Notes: generated by a model not told the origin, from the letters alone. A stretch of DNA of 42,854 bases from JABIBT01 sp964471565 (GCA_964471565.1 CAYYFK010000005.1:1-42854), one strand, 5' to 3'; positions 1 through 8,960 are shown, counted from the first letter of the stretch. Translations and numbers: made by a program.

Positions 1-11
1 AATCCTTGTTA

Positions 12-60
12 AATGAGGGTGAGCGAAGCGAAAGGCTGCAAGCCGTCCCCTTGAGTCGTA
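12..60. other. GC-rich, possibly structured segment at window edge
   Basis: This stretch is conspicuously G+C-rich compared with the AT-rich surroundings. On the plus strand it can form a GGCT-GCA-AGCC hairpin (about 33-43) and a GC-GAA-GC mini-hairpin (about 23-29), with GGG (about 17-19) and CCCC (about 47-50) placed to close a junction. In AT-rich genomes such islands are often non-coding RNA. I do not recognise a family, and the segment may be the end of something that starts left of the window. Confidence 0.25.
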
Positions 61-91
61 AAGTTGTCGTTATTGTTTTAGAAGGATGAGT

Positions 92-829
92 TTATTTCAT
101 AATTAGATAAAAATAATTTTCCATGTCAAAAGGATTTGTATTTGTTACATTCATTTTTCCTTTGATTTTTAATTTTGATTCTTTAATGTATGATTCAAAT
201 TTCGAGGGGCATATAAAATATTCACCTCCGTGATCTTTCCTGAAAACAATGGTTTTCATTTCTTGGGCCATTTTTAATTCTTTCTTATCATTATCTTTTT
301 TTGCATCTCTTATCCATTTATTCATTGATTTTGTTAAAACTTGCTTTCTTTCGTTTAGAGTAGTATATTCTGCAATAAAATTATCTCCGCATAGAAACAT
401 CCCTTGTTTATTAAGTAATTTTTTTACAAGTTTTAGAAATTTCAATTTATTTTGAAAAGATATGTGGTGAAATGCCGTTGCCATAATGATGATATCAAAT
501 TGCGATTTTGATTTGAAATCTTCTGCATTAGATTGAATTATTTTTAGTTGAGAGTATTTATTTTTTAATTTGTTTAATTTTAAACAACATTTTTTATCTG
601 GCTCAACTAAAGTTAAATTTGATTTTGGGAACAAATTTAATAATAATTTTGTAAATCTTCCCGTTCCTGCACCAAATTCTATAATTCTTAAAGATTTGTT
701 TTTTCTAAATCTATCTATTATAAAATCTAATGTGATTCTTTGTTCGAGAGGCTTATCTTTCATATAATTATCATATTCTTCTAAATTGATATGTTCAGAT
801 AGTTGAAATTTTTCTTTAAGTTTAACCAT
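92..829 (-). CDS. SAM-dependent class I methyltransferase
   Basis: A 245-aa protein with the class I methyltransferase fold. Motif I (EFGAGTGRF) is at about residues 51-59, followed by an acidic strand end (LVEPD) that would bind the SAM ribose, and a motif IV-like segment (FDIIIMATAFHHI). The substrate cannot be told from the sequence; this subfamily covers small-molecule, lipid and protein methylation. No membrane segment is visible. A TATA-like ATATATAAAC on the minus strand at 851-860 lies about 25 nt upstream of the ATG, so the mRNA is probably leaderless. It is divergent from the xerA gene. Confidence 0.8.
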   Translation of the reverse strand: MVKLKEKFQLSEHINLEEYDNYMKDKPLEQRITLDFIIDRFRKNKSLRIIEFGAGTGRFTKLLLNLFPKSNLTLVEPDKKCCLKLNKLKNKYSQLKIIQSNAEDFKSKSQFDIIIMATAFHHISFQNKLKFLKLVKKLLNKQGMFLCGDNFIAEYTTLNERKQVLTKSMNKWIRDAKKDNDKKELKMAQEMKTIVFRKDHGGEYFICPSKFESYIKESKLKIKGKMNVTNTNPFDMENYFYLIMK

Positions 830-850
830 ACATTAATTATTTTTATCTTT

Positions 851-860
851 GTTTATATAT
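851..860 (-). promoter_or_regulatory. TATA box of the methyltransferase gene
   Basis: ATATATAAAC on the minus strand, about 22-31 nt upstream of the start at 829, fits archaeal spacing for a leaderless transcript. Confidence 0.45.
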
Positions 861-908
861 TTTACTCATCCTTCTTTTTTTGAGACAACTTTTCGATTTC
901 ATTTAACA

Positions 909-947
909 GGGTTTATCCGTATATTGTTAAATTGTTGGATAAATCCC
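909..947. promoter_or_regulatory. Imperfect inverted repeat upstream of xerA
   Basis: GGGTTTATCC (909-918) and GGATAAATCCC (937-947) form an inverted repeat matching at 10 of 11 positions if one base is skipped, with an 18-nt AT-rich centre. It lies about 120 bp before a tyrosine recombinase gene. It could be an operator or a recombinase-related site. The arm spacing is too wide for a standard Xer/dif site, so the role is unassigned. Confidence 0.3.
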
Positions 948-1033
948 GGTTATATTGCCTAAATTTGAGTAACGCCTTGAACTTTTTTATATTCATCTTT
1001 TAGTGATAATCTTATAGTTTTTTATTAAAGTAA

Positions 1034-1043
1034 ATTATATAAG
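1034..1043 (+). promoter_or_regulatory. TATA box of xerA
   Basis: ATTATATAAG, ending about 22 nt before the ATG at 1065. The spacing predicts transcription starting at or next to the start codon (leaderless). Confidence 0.5.
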
Positions 1044-1064
1044 TAACTTGTATATTTATCTTTT

Positions 1065-1895
1065 ATGGTACTAGATGTCAATAATGCTATCAGAAAGGAG
1101 TGTTCTAGAAGAAGACTAAGTCCTAGAACAATAAAAACTTATCAACAGTGTGTTGAGAGATTTCTAAGGAAAACTAATAAATCAATAGATAAATTAAGCA
1201 AAAAAGATGTTCGGTTATTCTTAGAAGACTTGGATAATAAGGGCAGAGCTGGAAAGACGTTAAATGTTTATCATATGGCAATTAGATTATTTATGCAAGA
1301 TATTCTTAAGAAAAAAATATGGTTGAATATTAAATACTCTAAAGTTCCGAAAAGACTACCAATTTCTTTAACAAAAGAGGAAATAAGGAAATTGATTAAT
1401 ACAATCAAGAATGAAAAACACAAATTGATGATAAAAGTATTGTATTCTTCTGGAATGAGAGTTTCCGAATTAATTAACTTGAGAATTGAAGATCTGGAAT
1501 TAGAGAAAAATTATGGTTTTGTAAGACAAGGAAAAGGAAATAAAGATAGGCTATTTATCATAGCCAAAACTATTAAACAAAAAATTTTTGATCTTATTGA
1601 AAAAGAAGATTTGGGAAATGAAGGATTTTTGTTTATTAGCCTTAGAAAGAAAAAGTATGATCCTGGGAGTATTAGATTAATCTTAAAAAAGGCTTCTGAA
1701 GAAGCAAAAATCTTAAAGAATGTTTCTCCGCATGTTTTGAGACATAGTTTTGCCACTCATTTAATAGAAGATGGATATTCTGTTTCTGAAGTACAATCTT
1801 TATTAGGCCATAAGAGTCCTGAAACGACCTTTATTTATCTGCATGTAGCTTCTCCAAATCTTATAAAAGTTCAAAGTCCATTAGATAAACTTTAA
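1065..1895 (+). CDS. xerA: Tyrosine recombinase, XerA/XerC/D type
   Basis: A 276-aa site-specific recombinase of the phage-integrase/Xer family, full length for archaeal XerA. The N-terminal SAM-like DNA-binding domain covers about residues 1-95. The catalytic domain carries the expected residues: R132 (in SGMRVSEL), K157 (RQGKGNKDR), H223 and R226 (SPHVLRHSF), H249 (LLGHKS) and nucleophile Y258 (TFIYLH). In archaea XerA resolves chromosome dimers at dif. It sits directly before smc, another chromosome-maintenance gene, which favours a housekeeping role over a prophage integrase; no attachment repeats or phage genes flank it. All catalytic residues are present, so it should be active. Confidence 0.88.
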   Translation: MVLDVNNAIRKECSRRRLSPRTIKTYQQCVERFLRKTNKSIDKLSKKDVRLFLEDLDNKGRAGKTLNVYHMAIRLFMQDILKKKIWLNIKYSKVPKRLPISLTKEEIRKLINTIKNEKHKLMIKVLYSSGMRVSELINLRIEDLELEKNYGFVRQGKGNKDRLFIIAKTIKQKIFDLIEKEDLGNEGFLFISLRKKKYDPGSIRLILKKASEEAKILKNVSPHVLRHSFATHLIEDGYSVSEVQSLLGHKSPETTFIYLHVASPNLIKVQSPLDKL

Positions 1896-1948
1896 AAACA
1901 AAAAGAGATTACAAAAAGTATTTAAACTAAGCAAAAAGAGGGTATATA

Positions 1949-4900
1949 ATGACGATAATAACAAAGTTATCAGCTACTGGTTTTAAGTCCTTTGCAAGGA
2001 AAACTGACCTACTATTTGGAAATAATTTCAATTGTGTAATTGGCCCAAATGGGAGCGGAAAATCAAATATTATGGATGCTTTATGCTTTGTTTTGGGTAA
2101 ATCTTCTGCTAAGAGTTTAAGGGCTGAAAAATCTGCTAATTTAATTTATAATGGAGGTAAAAAAGGACAACCCTCAAAAAAAGCTGAGGTACATATCTTT
2201 TTTGATAATTCTAAGAATGAATTTCCTTTTAATACACCAGAGATTAAGGTTTCTAGAGTTTTGAATCAAAAAGGAATGTCAAAATATTTAGTCAATGATA
2301 AGGTTCATACAAGACAACAGGTTGTTGATTTATTAAATAAAGTGGGGATTAATCCTGATGGGCATAACATAATCCTACAAGGAGATATTGTTCATTTTAT
2401 GCAGATGAAACCAAATGATAGGAGAGAACTTATTTCCGATATATCTGGCATTTCTATGTTCGATGATAAAAAAAATAAATCATTGAGAGAGTTAGAAAAA
2501 GTTGAAGGCAAATTAACTGAGGCGAATGTTTTGTTAGTTGAAAGAGAAGCTAATTTGAGAGAATTAAAAAAGGATAGAGATCAAGCAAAAAAATATGTTG
2601 ATTTAAAAAATAAATTTAAGGATTCTAAGGCTACTTACCTACATTTATTATTAAGAGAGAAGAAAGAGAGAAGGGACAGAATACAGAAAGTTCAAGATGA
2701 ACATAATGGGAAGATAAATATTATACAAGGCAAAATAAAAGAGATTAGAAGCTCTATAACTGAAAAACAGACTGAAATCCAAGAAATTAATTATCAGTTA
2801 GATCAAAAAGGAGAGGGAGAATTAAAACTTCTTCAAATGGAAATTGGATCTTTGAAATCTGGTGTATACAAGCATGAAGCAAGAGTTGAAACAGTTAAGG
2901 GCGAATTATTAAAAATAAAAAATAGAAAAAAACAGTTATTAGGGGATATTTCTGAAAATGAAAAGAAGATTGTTTCTTTAGATAAAGAGAAAGTAACATT
3001 GAATAAAAAAATAAATTTGATTAGGGAGGAAGATAAAAATATTGAGACTAAATTAATTGGTTTTAAGAAAAAATATGGTATTGAAAATTTAGGAGATATA
3101 AATGTAAAATTATCTGAATTAGATAAGAAAATTGAAGAAAAGGAGAAACTTCTTAATGGTGCAGGAGATGCAAAACAAGATTTAGTTAGGGAGTTAGATA
3201 GAGTTAGTTTTAGATTAGATGGTATTAAGAAAGAATTAGATAGGCTAAACAAAAGTAAGAATTCCAATAGTTTGAAAGAATTAAGAAAGAAACATGGTGC
3301 TATTGAAAAAGAATTAAACAAAGTTGTTGGAGAAGACTCTATACTGTCTGGAAAAGTTGGTGATGGATGGAGTAGGTTAAATTCCTTAGAATCTGAGTTG
3401 AGTAAATTTAAGGCAAAAGAAGTAGGTATCAAAGAAGGAATTTTGAACAATAAGAGTATTGATAAGGTTAGAAAGTTTAATGGTGTTTTTGGTACTGTTT
3501 CTGAATTAGGTAATGTTGAGGAAAAGTATTCTTTGGCTTTAGAAGTTGCTGCGGGGGCTAGAATTAAGAGTGTTGTTACAAAAGATGATATTGTTGCTGG
3601 GCATTGCATTAAAGAATTAAAAAATAGTAGATTGGGAGTTGCTACTTTTTTACCTTTGAATAATATAAAGGCTAGAAAAAAAGAATCTGTTTCTACCTTA
3701 TTGAAGAAAGGTGATGTGTATGGTTTGGCTATTGATTTAGTTAATTTTGATAAGAAATATGCGGATGTGTTTAATTATGTTTTTGGCAACACATTGGTTG
3801 TTGAGAATATAGAAACCGCTAGGAAGATTGGAATTGGGAAGATGAGAATGGTTACTCTTGGTGGAGATTTGGTTGAAGCTTCTGGTGCAATGATTGGGGG
3901 CTTCAGAGGGCGTACTGGTGTTGGATTTAATCAGAAACAAATTAGTAAGAAGGTTTCTGATTTGGAAGGAGAATTAAGTAAATTAAACAAAGATTTGCAG
4001 GAAGGTATGGAAAGAAGAAGTGAAATTGAACATGAGATTGAATCTTTAAGAAATAAGAAAGCCGAATTATATGGTGATATAGTAAAAATCGAGAAATCAT
4101 TGGGTATTAACTCCTCTGGAGATATAATCAAAGAGAAAAAAGAACTTGATGGTAAAAAATTAGAGTTTGAAAAAGAGCTTGAGGTTATTAATAAAGATTT
4201 TACGAAATTTGAATTTGATGTTAATGAATTAAAGAAAGAGAAAAACGAGATTAAAGAAAAGTTGATTAATAATCCTGAAATTAAAGATAACTTGAATGTT
4301 CTTGAGAGTGAAAAGGAAAAATTAAGGGAAAAGATTGTAAATATTAATTCTGATTTGAGCATTTTGAACAATCAGCTGAATATGTATAACTCTGAGATTG
4401 GTAAGGTCAAAGAAATTATTTCTGGACACAATAAGGAAGAGGAAGAGTTCAGTAGAGAACTTGTTGATTTGAATAAAGTTGTTTCTGGTAAAAAAACTAA
4501 TTTGAAAGAGAAAGAAGTGAAGGAAAGAGCATTTTATGGTAAAAATAAAGAATTGGCCGCTAATAGAAATAAGATGATGAAGCTTTTAACTATCAAAGAA
4601 GAAGGAATCGGAAAAGAAGAGGATAAAATTAGTTTAATTAGAAATAAAGTAAATGAAGTCTCTATAAAGCTTGCTAAATCTATTGGAGAAATTGAAGGCC
4701 TTGAAGTTGAATTTGAAGAATATAAAGATGGTAAAATAAGAAAAGGAGTTTCTATTGAGTCCCTTAAAAAAGATATCTCTGATTTTGAGAGAATGATGAA
4801 CAATATTGGAAATATAAATATGAGGGCATTAGAAGTCTATGATGAAGTTTCTGAACAGTATGACTCGTTACTTGGTAAAACAAATAAATTAAAAGTTGAG

Positions 4901-5392
4901 AAGGAGGATGTTTTAGTTTTGATTGGTGAGATTGAAGAAAAGAAGGCAGATGTATTTATGAAGACGTTTAATCATTTACACTCTAAATTTAAAGAGATAT
5001 TTAATAATATCTCTGAAAAGGGAGAAGCATCTTTAGTTTTGGAAAATGAGGAAAGTCCCTTAGAGGCAGGAGTTGATATTAATGTTAAGATTTCTGGAAG
5101 TAAAAAACTAGATATTAGAAGTTTGTCTGGTGGAGAGAAAACAATGGCTGCCTTGGCTTTTATTTTTGCTATTCAAGAATATAATCCTGCTTCTTTCTAC
5201 CTATTGGATGAGGTTGATGCTGCATTGGATAAGCATAATTCCGAGAAGCTTTCTAGACTAATTAATAATTATTCTGGAAATGCACAATATATTGTTATTA
5301 GCCATAATGACTCTATTATCACTGAAGCACATCAGATCTATGGAATTTCTATGAATGAGGGGGTTAGTAAGATTACTAGTCTAAGATTGTAA
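1949..5392 (+). CDS. smc: Chromosome segregation protein SMC
   Basis: A 1147-aa structural-maintenance-of-chromosomes ATPase that compacts and organises DNA as a coiled-coil dimer. Walker A GPNGSGKS is at residues 32-39. Two long coiled coils flank a hinge domain at about 508-665 (starts FNGVFGTVSEL, ends near the GG-rich GAMIGGFRGRTG). The C-terminal head has the ABC signature LSGGEKTMAAL near 1057 and Walker B with D-loop LLDEVDAALD near 1083. Length and order match ordinary archaeal SMC. The stop at 5390-5392 lies one base before the next start, so the downstream membrane protein is probably co-transcribed. ScpA/ScpB are not in the window. Confidence 0.96.
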   Translation: MTIITKLSATGFKSFARKTDLLFGNNFNCVIGPNGSGKSNIMDALCFVLGKSSAKSLRAEKSANLIYNGGKKGQPSKKAEVHIFFDNSKNEFPFNTPEIKVSRVLNQKGMSKYLVNDKVHTRQQVVDLLNKVGINPDGHNIILQGDIVHFMQMKPNDRRELISDISGISMFDDKKNKSLRELEKVEGKLTEANVLLVEREANLRELKKDRDQAKKYVDLKNKFKDSKATYLHLLLREKKERRDRIQKVQDEHNGKINIIQGKIKEIRSSITEKQTEIQEINYQLDQKGEGELKLLQMEIGSLKSGVYKHEARVETVKGELLKIKNRKKQLLGDISENEKKIVSLDKEKVTLNKKINLIREEDKNIETKLIGFKKKYGIENLGDINVKLSELDKKIEEKEKLLNGAGDAKQDLVRELDRVSFRLDGIKKELDRLNKSKNSNSLKELRKKHGAIEKELNKVVGEDSILSGKVGDGWSRLNSLESELSKFKAKEVGIKEGILNNKSIDKVRKFNGVFGTVSELGNVEEKYSLALEVAAGARIKSVVTKDDIVAGHCIKELKNSRLGVATFLPLNNIKARKKESVSTLLKKGDVYGLAIDLVNFDKKYADVFNYVFGNTLVVENIETARKIGIGKMRMVTLGGDLVEASGAMIGGFRGRTGVGFNQKQISKKVSDLEGELSKLNKDLQEGMERRSEIEHEIESLRNKKAELYGDIVKIEKSLGINSSGDIIKEKKELDGKKLEFEKELEVINKDFTKFEFDVNELKKEKNEIKEKLINNPEIKDNLNVLESEKEKLREKIVNINSDLSILNNQLNMYNSEIGKVKEIISGHNKEEEEFSRELVDLNKVVSGKKTNLKEKEVKERAFYGKNKELAANRNKMMKLLTIKEEGIGKEEDKISLIRNKVNEVSIKLAKSIGEIEGLEVEFEEYKDGKIRKGVSIESLKKDISDFERMMNNIGNINMRALEVYDEVSEQYDSLLGKTNKLKVEKEDVLVLIGEIEEKKADVFMKTFNHLHSKFKEIFNNISEKGEASLVLENEESPLEAGVDINVKISGSKKLDIRSLSGGEKTMAALAFIFAIQEYNPASFYLLDEVDAALDKHNSEKLSRLINNYSGNAQYIVISHNDSIITEAHQIYGISMNEGVSKITSLRL

Positions 5393-5393
5393 T

Positions 5394-5879
5394 ATGTATC
5401 CATTAACACACTTTTTGGTGGCTTTTTTTATTGGTTTAGTTCTAGTTAAGAATGGGCAATTTACACTTCTACAGGCCGTTTATACTGGTTTAGTTGGATT
5501 GCTTATAGATGTTGATCATTTTATTAGTTTTGTAATTAAAAAAGATGATTTCAGCCTAAAGGACGCTTGGAACGCTGCTGTTATTAATTATCATGGAGAG
5601 TATAAGTTTATGAGAACATTTTTACACCATTTTATTGGTTTTATTATTGTTAGTTTGTTATTGATTGTCTTGTATTTTGTTGGTGGTCAGTGGTTCTGGA
5701 TTCTACTTATTGGTTATTATTCCCATATATTTTTAGATTACTTTAATTTTAGAAAGTGGTTGAAGCTTAAGAGAAAGAGTGTAGAATTTAAAGAAGAGGG
5801 TTTTTTATTTAGAGTTCCACTTTATGAGGTTGTTCTTGATATTATTCTTGTTATCTTACTTATTTTTCTTTTGTTGTAA
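5394..5879 (+). CDS. YdjM-like integral membrane protein (metal-dependent hydrolase family)
   Basis: A 161-aa protein with about four hydrophobic segments. It carries His/Asp signatures of the YdjM/DUF457 family: DVDHF near residue 42, a central HH in TFLHHFIGF, and SHIFLDYFNF near residue 117. Family members are annotated as inner-membrane metal-dependent hydrolases, but the reaction is unproven. It follows smc with a 1-nt gap, suggesting translational coupling. Its last 24 nt overlap the end of a small minus-strand gene. Confidence 0.7.
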   Translation: MYPLTHFLVAFFIGLVLVKNGQFTLLQAVYTGLVGLLIDVDHFISFVIKKDDFSLKDAWNAAVINYHGEYKFMRTFLHHFIGFIIVSLLLIVLYFVGGQWFWILLIGYYSHIFLDYFNFRKWLKLKRKSVEFKEEGFLFRVPLYEVVLDIILVILLIFLLL

Positions 5880-6128
5880 ACCTATAAAGACATAAGATAT
5901 TATTAGTGCTATTGTCAATATTTCTAGAATTATATTTATTGTATTCTGGGTAGGGACTTTAGGTTGGGCAAAACTACATTTGCTTTCTTCATTGCAATCT
6001 TCTCATGTGCAACAGCTTTGACTTATTACTGAAAAACCGGTTAGAGAAGTTCCTATGAAGTAAACTAATAAAAGAATAATTGGAATCAATACTGAGGTTC
6101 TTAATTTCATATAATTATTTATATTCAT
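5856..6128 (-). pseudogene. Small Cys-rich membrane protein with in-frame TGA
   Basis: Reading the minus strand from ATG 6110 (or in-frame ATG 6128) gives 84 codons to a TAA at 5856-5858, interrupted only by one TGA at 6003-6005 (codon 36 from ATG 6110). Before it lies a hydrophobic segment (LIPIILLLVYFIGTS). Around it is a Cys cluster: C33, C34, the TGA at 36, then C39 and C45. After it comes a second hydrophobic segment (INIILEILTIALIISYVFIG) and a short KKNK tail. The frame stays protein-like on both sides of the TGA, so a single TGG-to-TGA change, a sequence error or recoding are all possible. TGA is an ordinary stop elsewhere in this window. The 3' end overlaps the convergent membrane-protein gene. 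Confidence 0.5.
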
Positions 6129-6153
6129 CTATTTAAAAATTTAATTAAAATAG

Positions 6154-6160
6154 AAAAAAA
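6154..6160 (-). terminator. Short U-tract after the 893-aa surface gene
   Basis: The minus strand carries TTTTTTT three bases after the stop codon of the 893-aa gene, within a T-rich region. Archaeal transcription terminates at such U-tracts without a hairpin. Confidence 0.4.
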
Positions 6161-6162
6161 GG

Positions 6163-8844
6163 TTATTTTTTATCTTCTTCGTCATCAAATTCTATTATGA
6201 AATCCTCTTTATCGGATTCTTCATCTAGTCCTTTGATTTCTAATTCGTCTTCTGTGTCTTCATCAAGTTCTTTTTTCTTTGCTGGTTTCTTTTCTTCCTC
6301 TTTCTTCTTTGTAGTCTTTTTCTCGGTTTTCTTCTCTTCTTTCTTTGGTTTTTCTTCTTTCTTCTCTTCAGGCTTCTTTTCTTCTTTTTTATCCAAAATT
6401 GGAACTTCCTCTTCTTCTATTTCTTCTTCGAAGAATTCCATTATCTTTTTATGCGATCCTGTTTTGAATACTGCATACAAAACTAGTACTACTAAAATAG
6501 TACCCAAAATATGGTATTTATATACTAAAATTGATCCCCATATTGTAGCTAGAGATGTAAAAAAGCTTGCAAAGAAATTTGAAGATCCCTCATCTGAAAT
6601 TACTTCTGCAGTTATTACATCTAACGCTTCTTCTCCGGTTACAACTTCTGAGAATTTTTCATATACTATTTGGGCCTCTCCACTCTCTGAATACCCTACG
6701 AAACCTACTTTCAAATCATAGACTCCGTCTTCATCTAAATCTACCTCTTTTATATCTCCAGGTTCTAGATTAAGTGAAACTGGATCTGAGCTGATTGTTA
6801 TCCATATTGAACCCTCATCCATAGTTGTTAATTCTATGCTGTGTTCTTCCCCGTTTAGTAAGAAGTATTCTGTATCTCCTTGTAGTAAAAATGTTTCTAC
6901 TTCTGTTAATTCTACAACTCCTTCTACTGGTTCCTCTATTACTTCTTCTATTAGTTCTTCCTCTGTTTCATTAAGAATTTCTTCAACTATTTCCTCTTCT
7001 AACTCAAGTTCTTCCTCTACCTCTTCTTCAACTTCTTCTATTTCTTCTACTACTTCATCAAATCCATCAAGCTGTTCTTCTATTATAAGCTCCTCAGTAG
7101 ATACTTCTGACTTGAAAAAAGAAGCAAAAAAGTCTAATACCCGGTCTAATAATGATCCTTTATCTTGTACTTCTTCTACATCTTCTTCTGGAGCTAGGTA
7201 TGCACTCTCTGAAACTATTATATCAACTTTTTCTGAGGCAAGAATTGATGAATCTCCTAATCTTGCAGAGACAGTTACAGAATAATCTCCATTAGTTATT
7301 TGTCCTGAGGGTGCAACATATAAATAGACAACTTCTGATTTTCCTGCATCAATTGTTACAGATGAGGGATTTAAATATGTAAAACTAGATGCTGTTCCAG
7401 TTACAGATAGATCATACGTTGTTGTGTATGTTCCCTTGTTTTCTATTACTACTGGGACGGTTGCTGAAGAATCGTAATAAACGTTAATACTATTTTCCTC
7501 TATCCCTACAAATGCTTGATAACATTGATCTTTTGTCACTGTTTCAACTTCAATAACATCTGAATTAGCTATCTTATTTGAATCCTTTGCTGTAGCTTCA
7601 ACAGTTATTATGTAAGAAGCTTCTGGGACATCATAAAGAGGGTTAATTGTTAAAGTTAATTGTGTCTCTTCTCCTACTTCTAACGTTGCTGAAGTTTTAT
7701 CTAGTGTTGCCCAATCTGGTCCATCTACGTTAAAATAATATTCTTTTGAGTATTCTCCAACGTTTCTTACATTAACATTATATGTATTTTCTAATGAATT
7801 ACATATTTTATCTAGAGATTTTTCTATGTCTACACTTACTCCATGGCATTTTTTAATGTTTACATCAAATATATTATATGCTTTAACTTCTCCTCTTTCT
7901 GGTGTAGCTGAAAATTCCATTTCAAATGATCCTTCTACTCCGTAATCAGGATTTATTACTAGATTAACTATTCCTACACTATTTGGAGCAATGGTCAATG
8001 TATTTCTGTCCAAATTTGCCCATAATGGACCATCTAACTCTAAATCAAATTTATTTGAAGTAGAACCAGAGTTTTCTATTGTAATTGGAACGGTTTCTAG
8101 AGTGTGTTCACATATATTTAGTAAATCTCTTTCTGTTTGAATATCAAAATTATAGCAAGGATCAACAATCATTGTAGATGTTGCAGTCCTTATGCTATTT
8201 GAATTGTAAGGAGTTACTTTAAGTGTAAAATCATAATCTCCTAAATCAGAGCATGAAGTTGTTACATAAGCATAAATTATTTCTGATTCTCCAGAATTCA
8301 ATGTTACTTGATCTGTGCTTAAAACTACACTTGATGCGTACTCTCCTTCAACACTTAATGTATATGACTCTGTAAATTGTCCATTATTTGTTAATTCAAA
8401 ATCAAATTTATCTGATTCACATGGACATGTATGTTTCTCTTGATTTAAAGCTTCAAGAGTATACTCATAACAGTCTTTTACTATAACATTATGGCTTAAT
8501 TCTTTTGCATCTCCGTCTGTTGTAGCAATCATATCTAAAGAATAGGTTCCTATGTTTGTAGTTGAGTAGGGAGATATATAAGTAAAGATTGTTCTTATTT
8601 GTTCAGGATATAAAGTAAACCCCATTGGAACTGCCGTTGAAAATGCTGAAGCTGTTCCAGATGTAGAAATTGTAAAAGATAATGGATCTACTCCTGTGTT
8701 TTGAATTAAATCTGTGAATAATCCTGTTGACCCTGGACATATTTCTCCAGGTGATGACTCTGTAAAAAGTTCAAAATCTGCCTTTGCAAAAGGCAAAACT
8801 AATACTGCCAATACTAAAAATAATATTTTTTTATTACTACTCAT
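6163..8844 (-). CDS. Large secreted, membrane-anchored protein with Cys-paired Ig-like repeats
   Basis: An 893-aa surface protein. A Sec signal peptide covers residues 1-22. Then about five beta-rich repeats of roughly 100 aa follow, resembling CARDB/NEW3 Ig-like modules; four of them start and end near a Cys (for example ICPGS to KDCYEY, and ICEHT to KKCHG), suggesting one disulfide per module. Several contain GP-W-A-L-D-like strands. A Glu-dominated stretch follows at about 585-640, then another beta-rich part, one transmembrane helix at about 775-796, and a 97-residue cytoplasmic tail that is first Lys/Glu-rich and then acidic. It is likely an outward-facing coat, adhesion or trafficking protein; function unknown. 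A GGGGG-containing ribosome site lies before the ATG. Confidence 0.75.
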   Translation of the reverse strand: MSSNKKILFLVLAVLVLPFAKADFELFTESSPGEICPGSTGLFTDLIQNTGVDPLSFTISTSGTASAFSTAVPMGFTLYPEQIRTIFTYISPYSTTNIGTYSLDMIATTDGDAKELSHNVIVKDCYEYTLEALNQEKHTCPCESDKFDFELTNNGQFTESYTLSVEGEYASSVVLSTDQVTLNSGESEIIYAYVTTSCSDLGDYDFTLKVTPYNSNSIRTATSTMIVDPCYNFDIQTERDLLNICEHTLETVPITIENSGSTSNKFDLELDGPLWANLDRNTLTIAPNSVGIVNLVINPDYGVEGSFEMEFSATPERGEVKAYNIFDVNIKKCHGVSVDIEKSLDKICNSLENTYNVNVRNVGEYSKEYYFNVDGPDWATLDKTSATLEVGEETQLTLTINPLYDVPEASYIITVEATAKDSNKIANSDVIEVETVTKDQCYQAFVGIEENSINVYYDSSATVPVVIENKGTYTTTYDLSVTGTASSFTYLNPSSVTIDAGKSEVVYLYVAPSGQITNGDYSVTVSARLGDSSILASEKVDIIVSESAYLAPEEDVEEVQDKGSLLDRVLDFFASFFKSEVSTEELIIEEQLDGFDEVVEEIEEVEEEVEEELELEEEIVEEILNETEEELIEEVIEEPVEGVVELTEVETFLLQGDTEYFLLNGEEHSIELTTMDEGSIWITISSDPVSLNLEPGDIKEVDLDEDGVYDLKVGFVGYSESGEAQIVYEKFSEVVTGEEALDVITAEVISDEGSSNFFASFFTSLATIWGSILVYKYHILGTILVVLVLYAVFKTGSHKKIMEFFEEEIEEEEVPILDKKEEKKPEEKKEEKPKKEEKKTEKKTTKKKEEEKKPAKKKELDEDTEDELEIKGLDEESDKEDFIIEFDDEEDKK

Positions 8845-8886
8845 TGTAGGAACCCCCTTTTTGTTACTAAAATGAGATACAGGGTT

Positions 8887-8900
8887 TACTTATAAATAAA
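8887..8900 (-). promoter_or_regulatory. TATA region of the 893-aa gene
   Basis: TTTATTTATAAGTAA on the minus strand lies about 45-55 nt upstream of the start at 8844. This leaves a leader of about 20-25 nt that carries the AAGGGGG ribosome-binding site, unlike the leaderless genes nearby. Confidence 0.45.
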
Positions 8901-8960
8901 ATTGTATTATAACTGTTGTAATGGAGTAAATGTTTTTTATAAAGAGTTTATAAGTTATTT

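Noticed and set aside
909..947. dif recombination site for XerA
   Set aside because: Arms are about 18 nt apart, while Xer sites have 11-nt arms with 6-8 nt between. Kept only as an unassigned inverted repeat.
1065..1895. Integrase of a prophage or integrated element
   Set aside because: No phage genes, tRNA target or direct repeats nearby, and the neighbour is smc. A XerA housekeeping role is more likely.
2833..3609. Long minus-strand open frame (258 aa) opposite smc
   Set aside because: It is a shadow of the smc coiled coil: Ser/Leu/Phe-rich translation of Lys/Glu codons, no domain and no promoter. The plus-strand frame is a certain gene.
6003..6005. Firm call of selenocysteine at the in-frame TGA
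   Set aside because: No selenocysteine machinery or insertion element is visible, and a Trp codon changed to TGA explains it more simply.
6197..6721. Plus-strand Ser/Phe-rich frame opposite the charged tail
   Set aside because: It is an antisense image of the Lys/Glu tail of the surface protein, without start signals.
6836..7285. Ser-rich plus-strand open frame opposite the 893-aa gene
   Set aside because: It mirrors the Glu-rich stretch (GAA/GAG reads as TTC/CTC and shifted TCT), so composition alone explains it.
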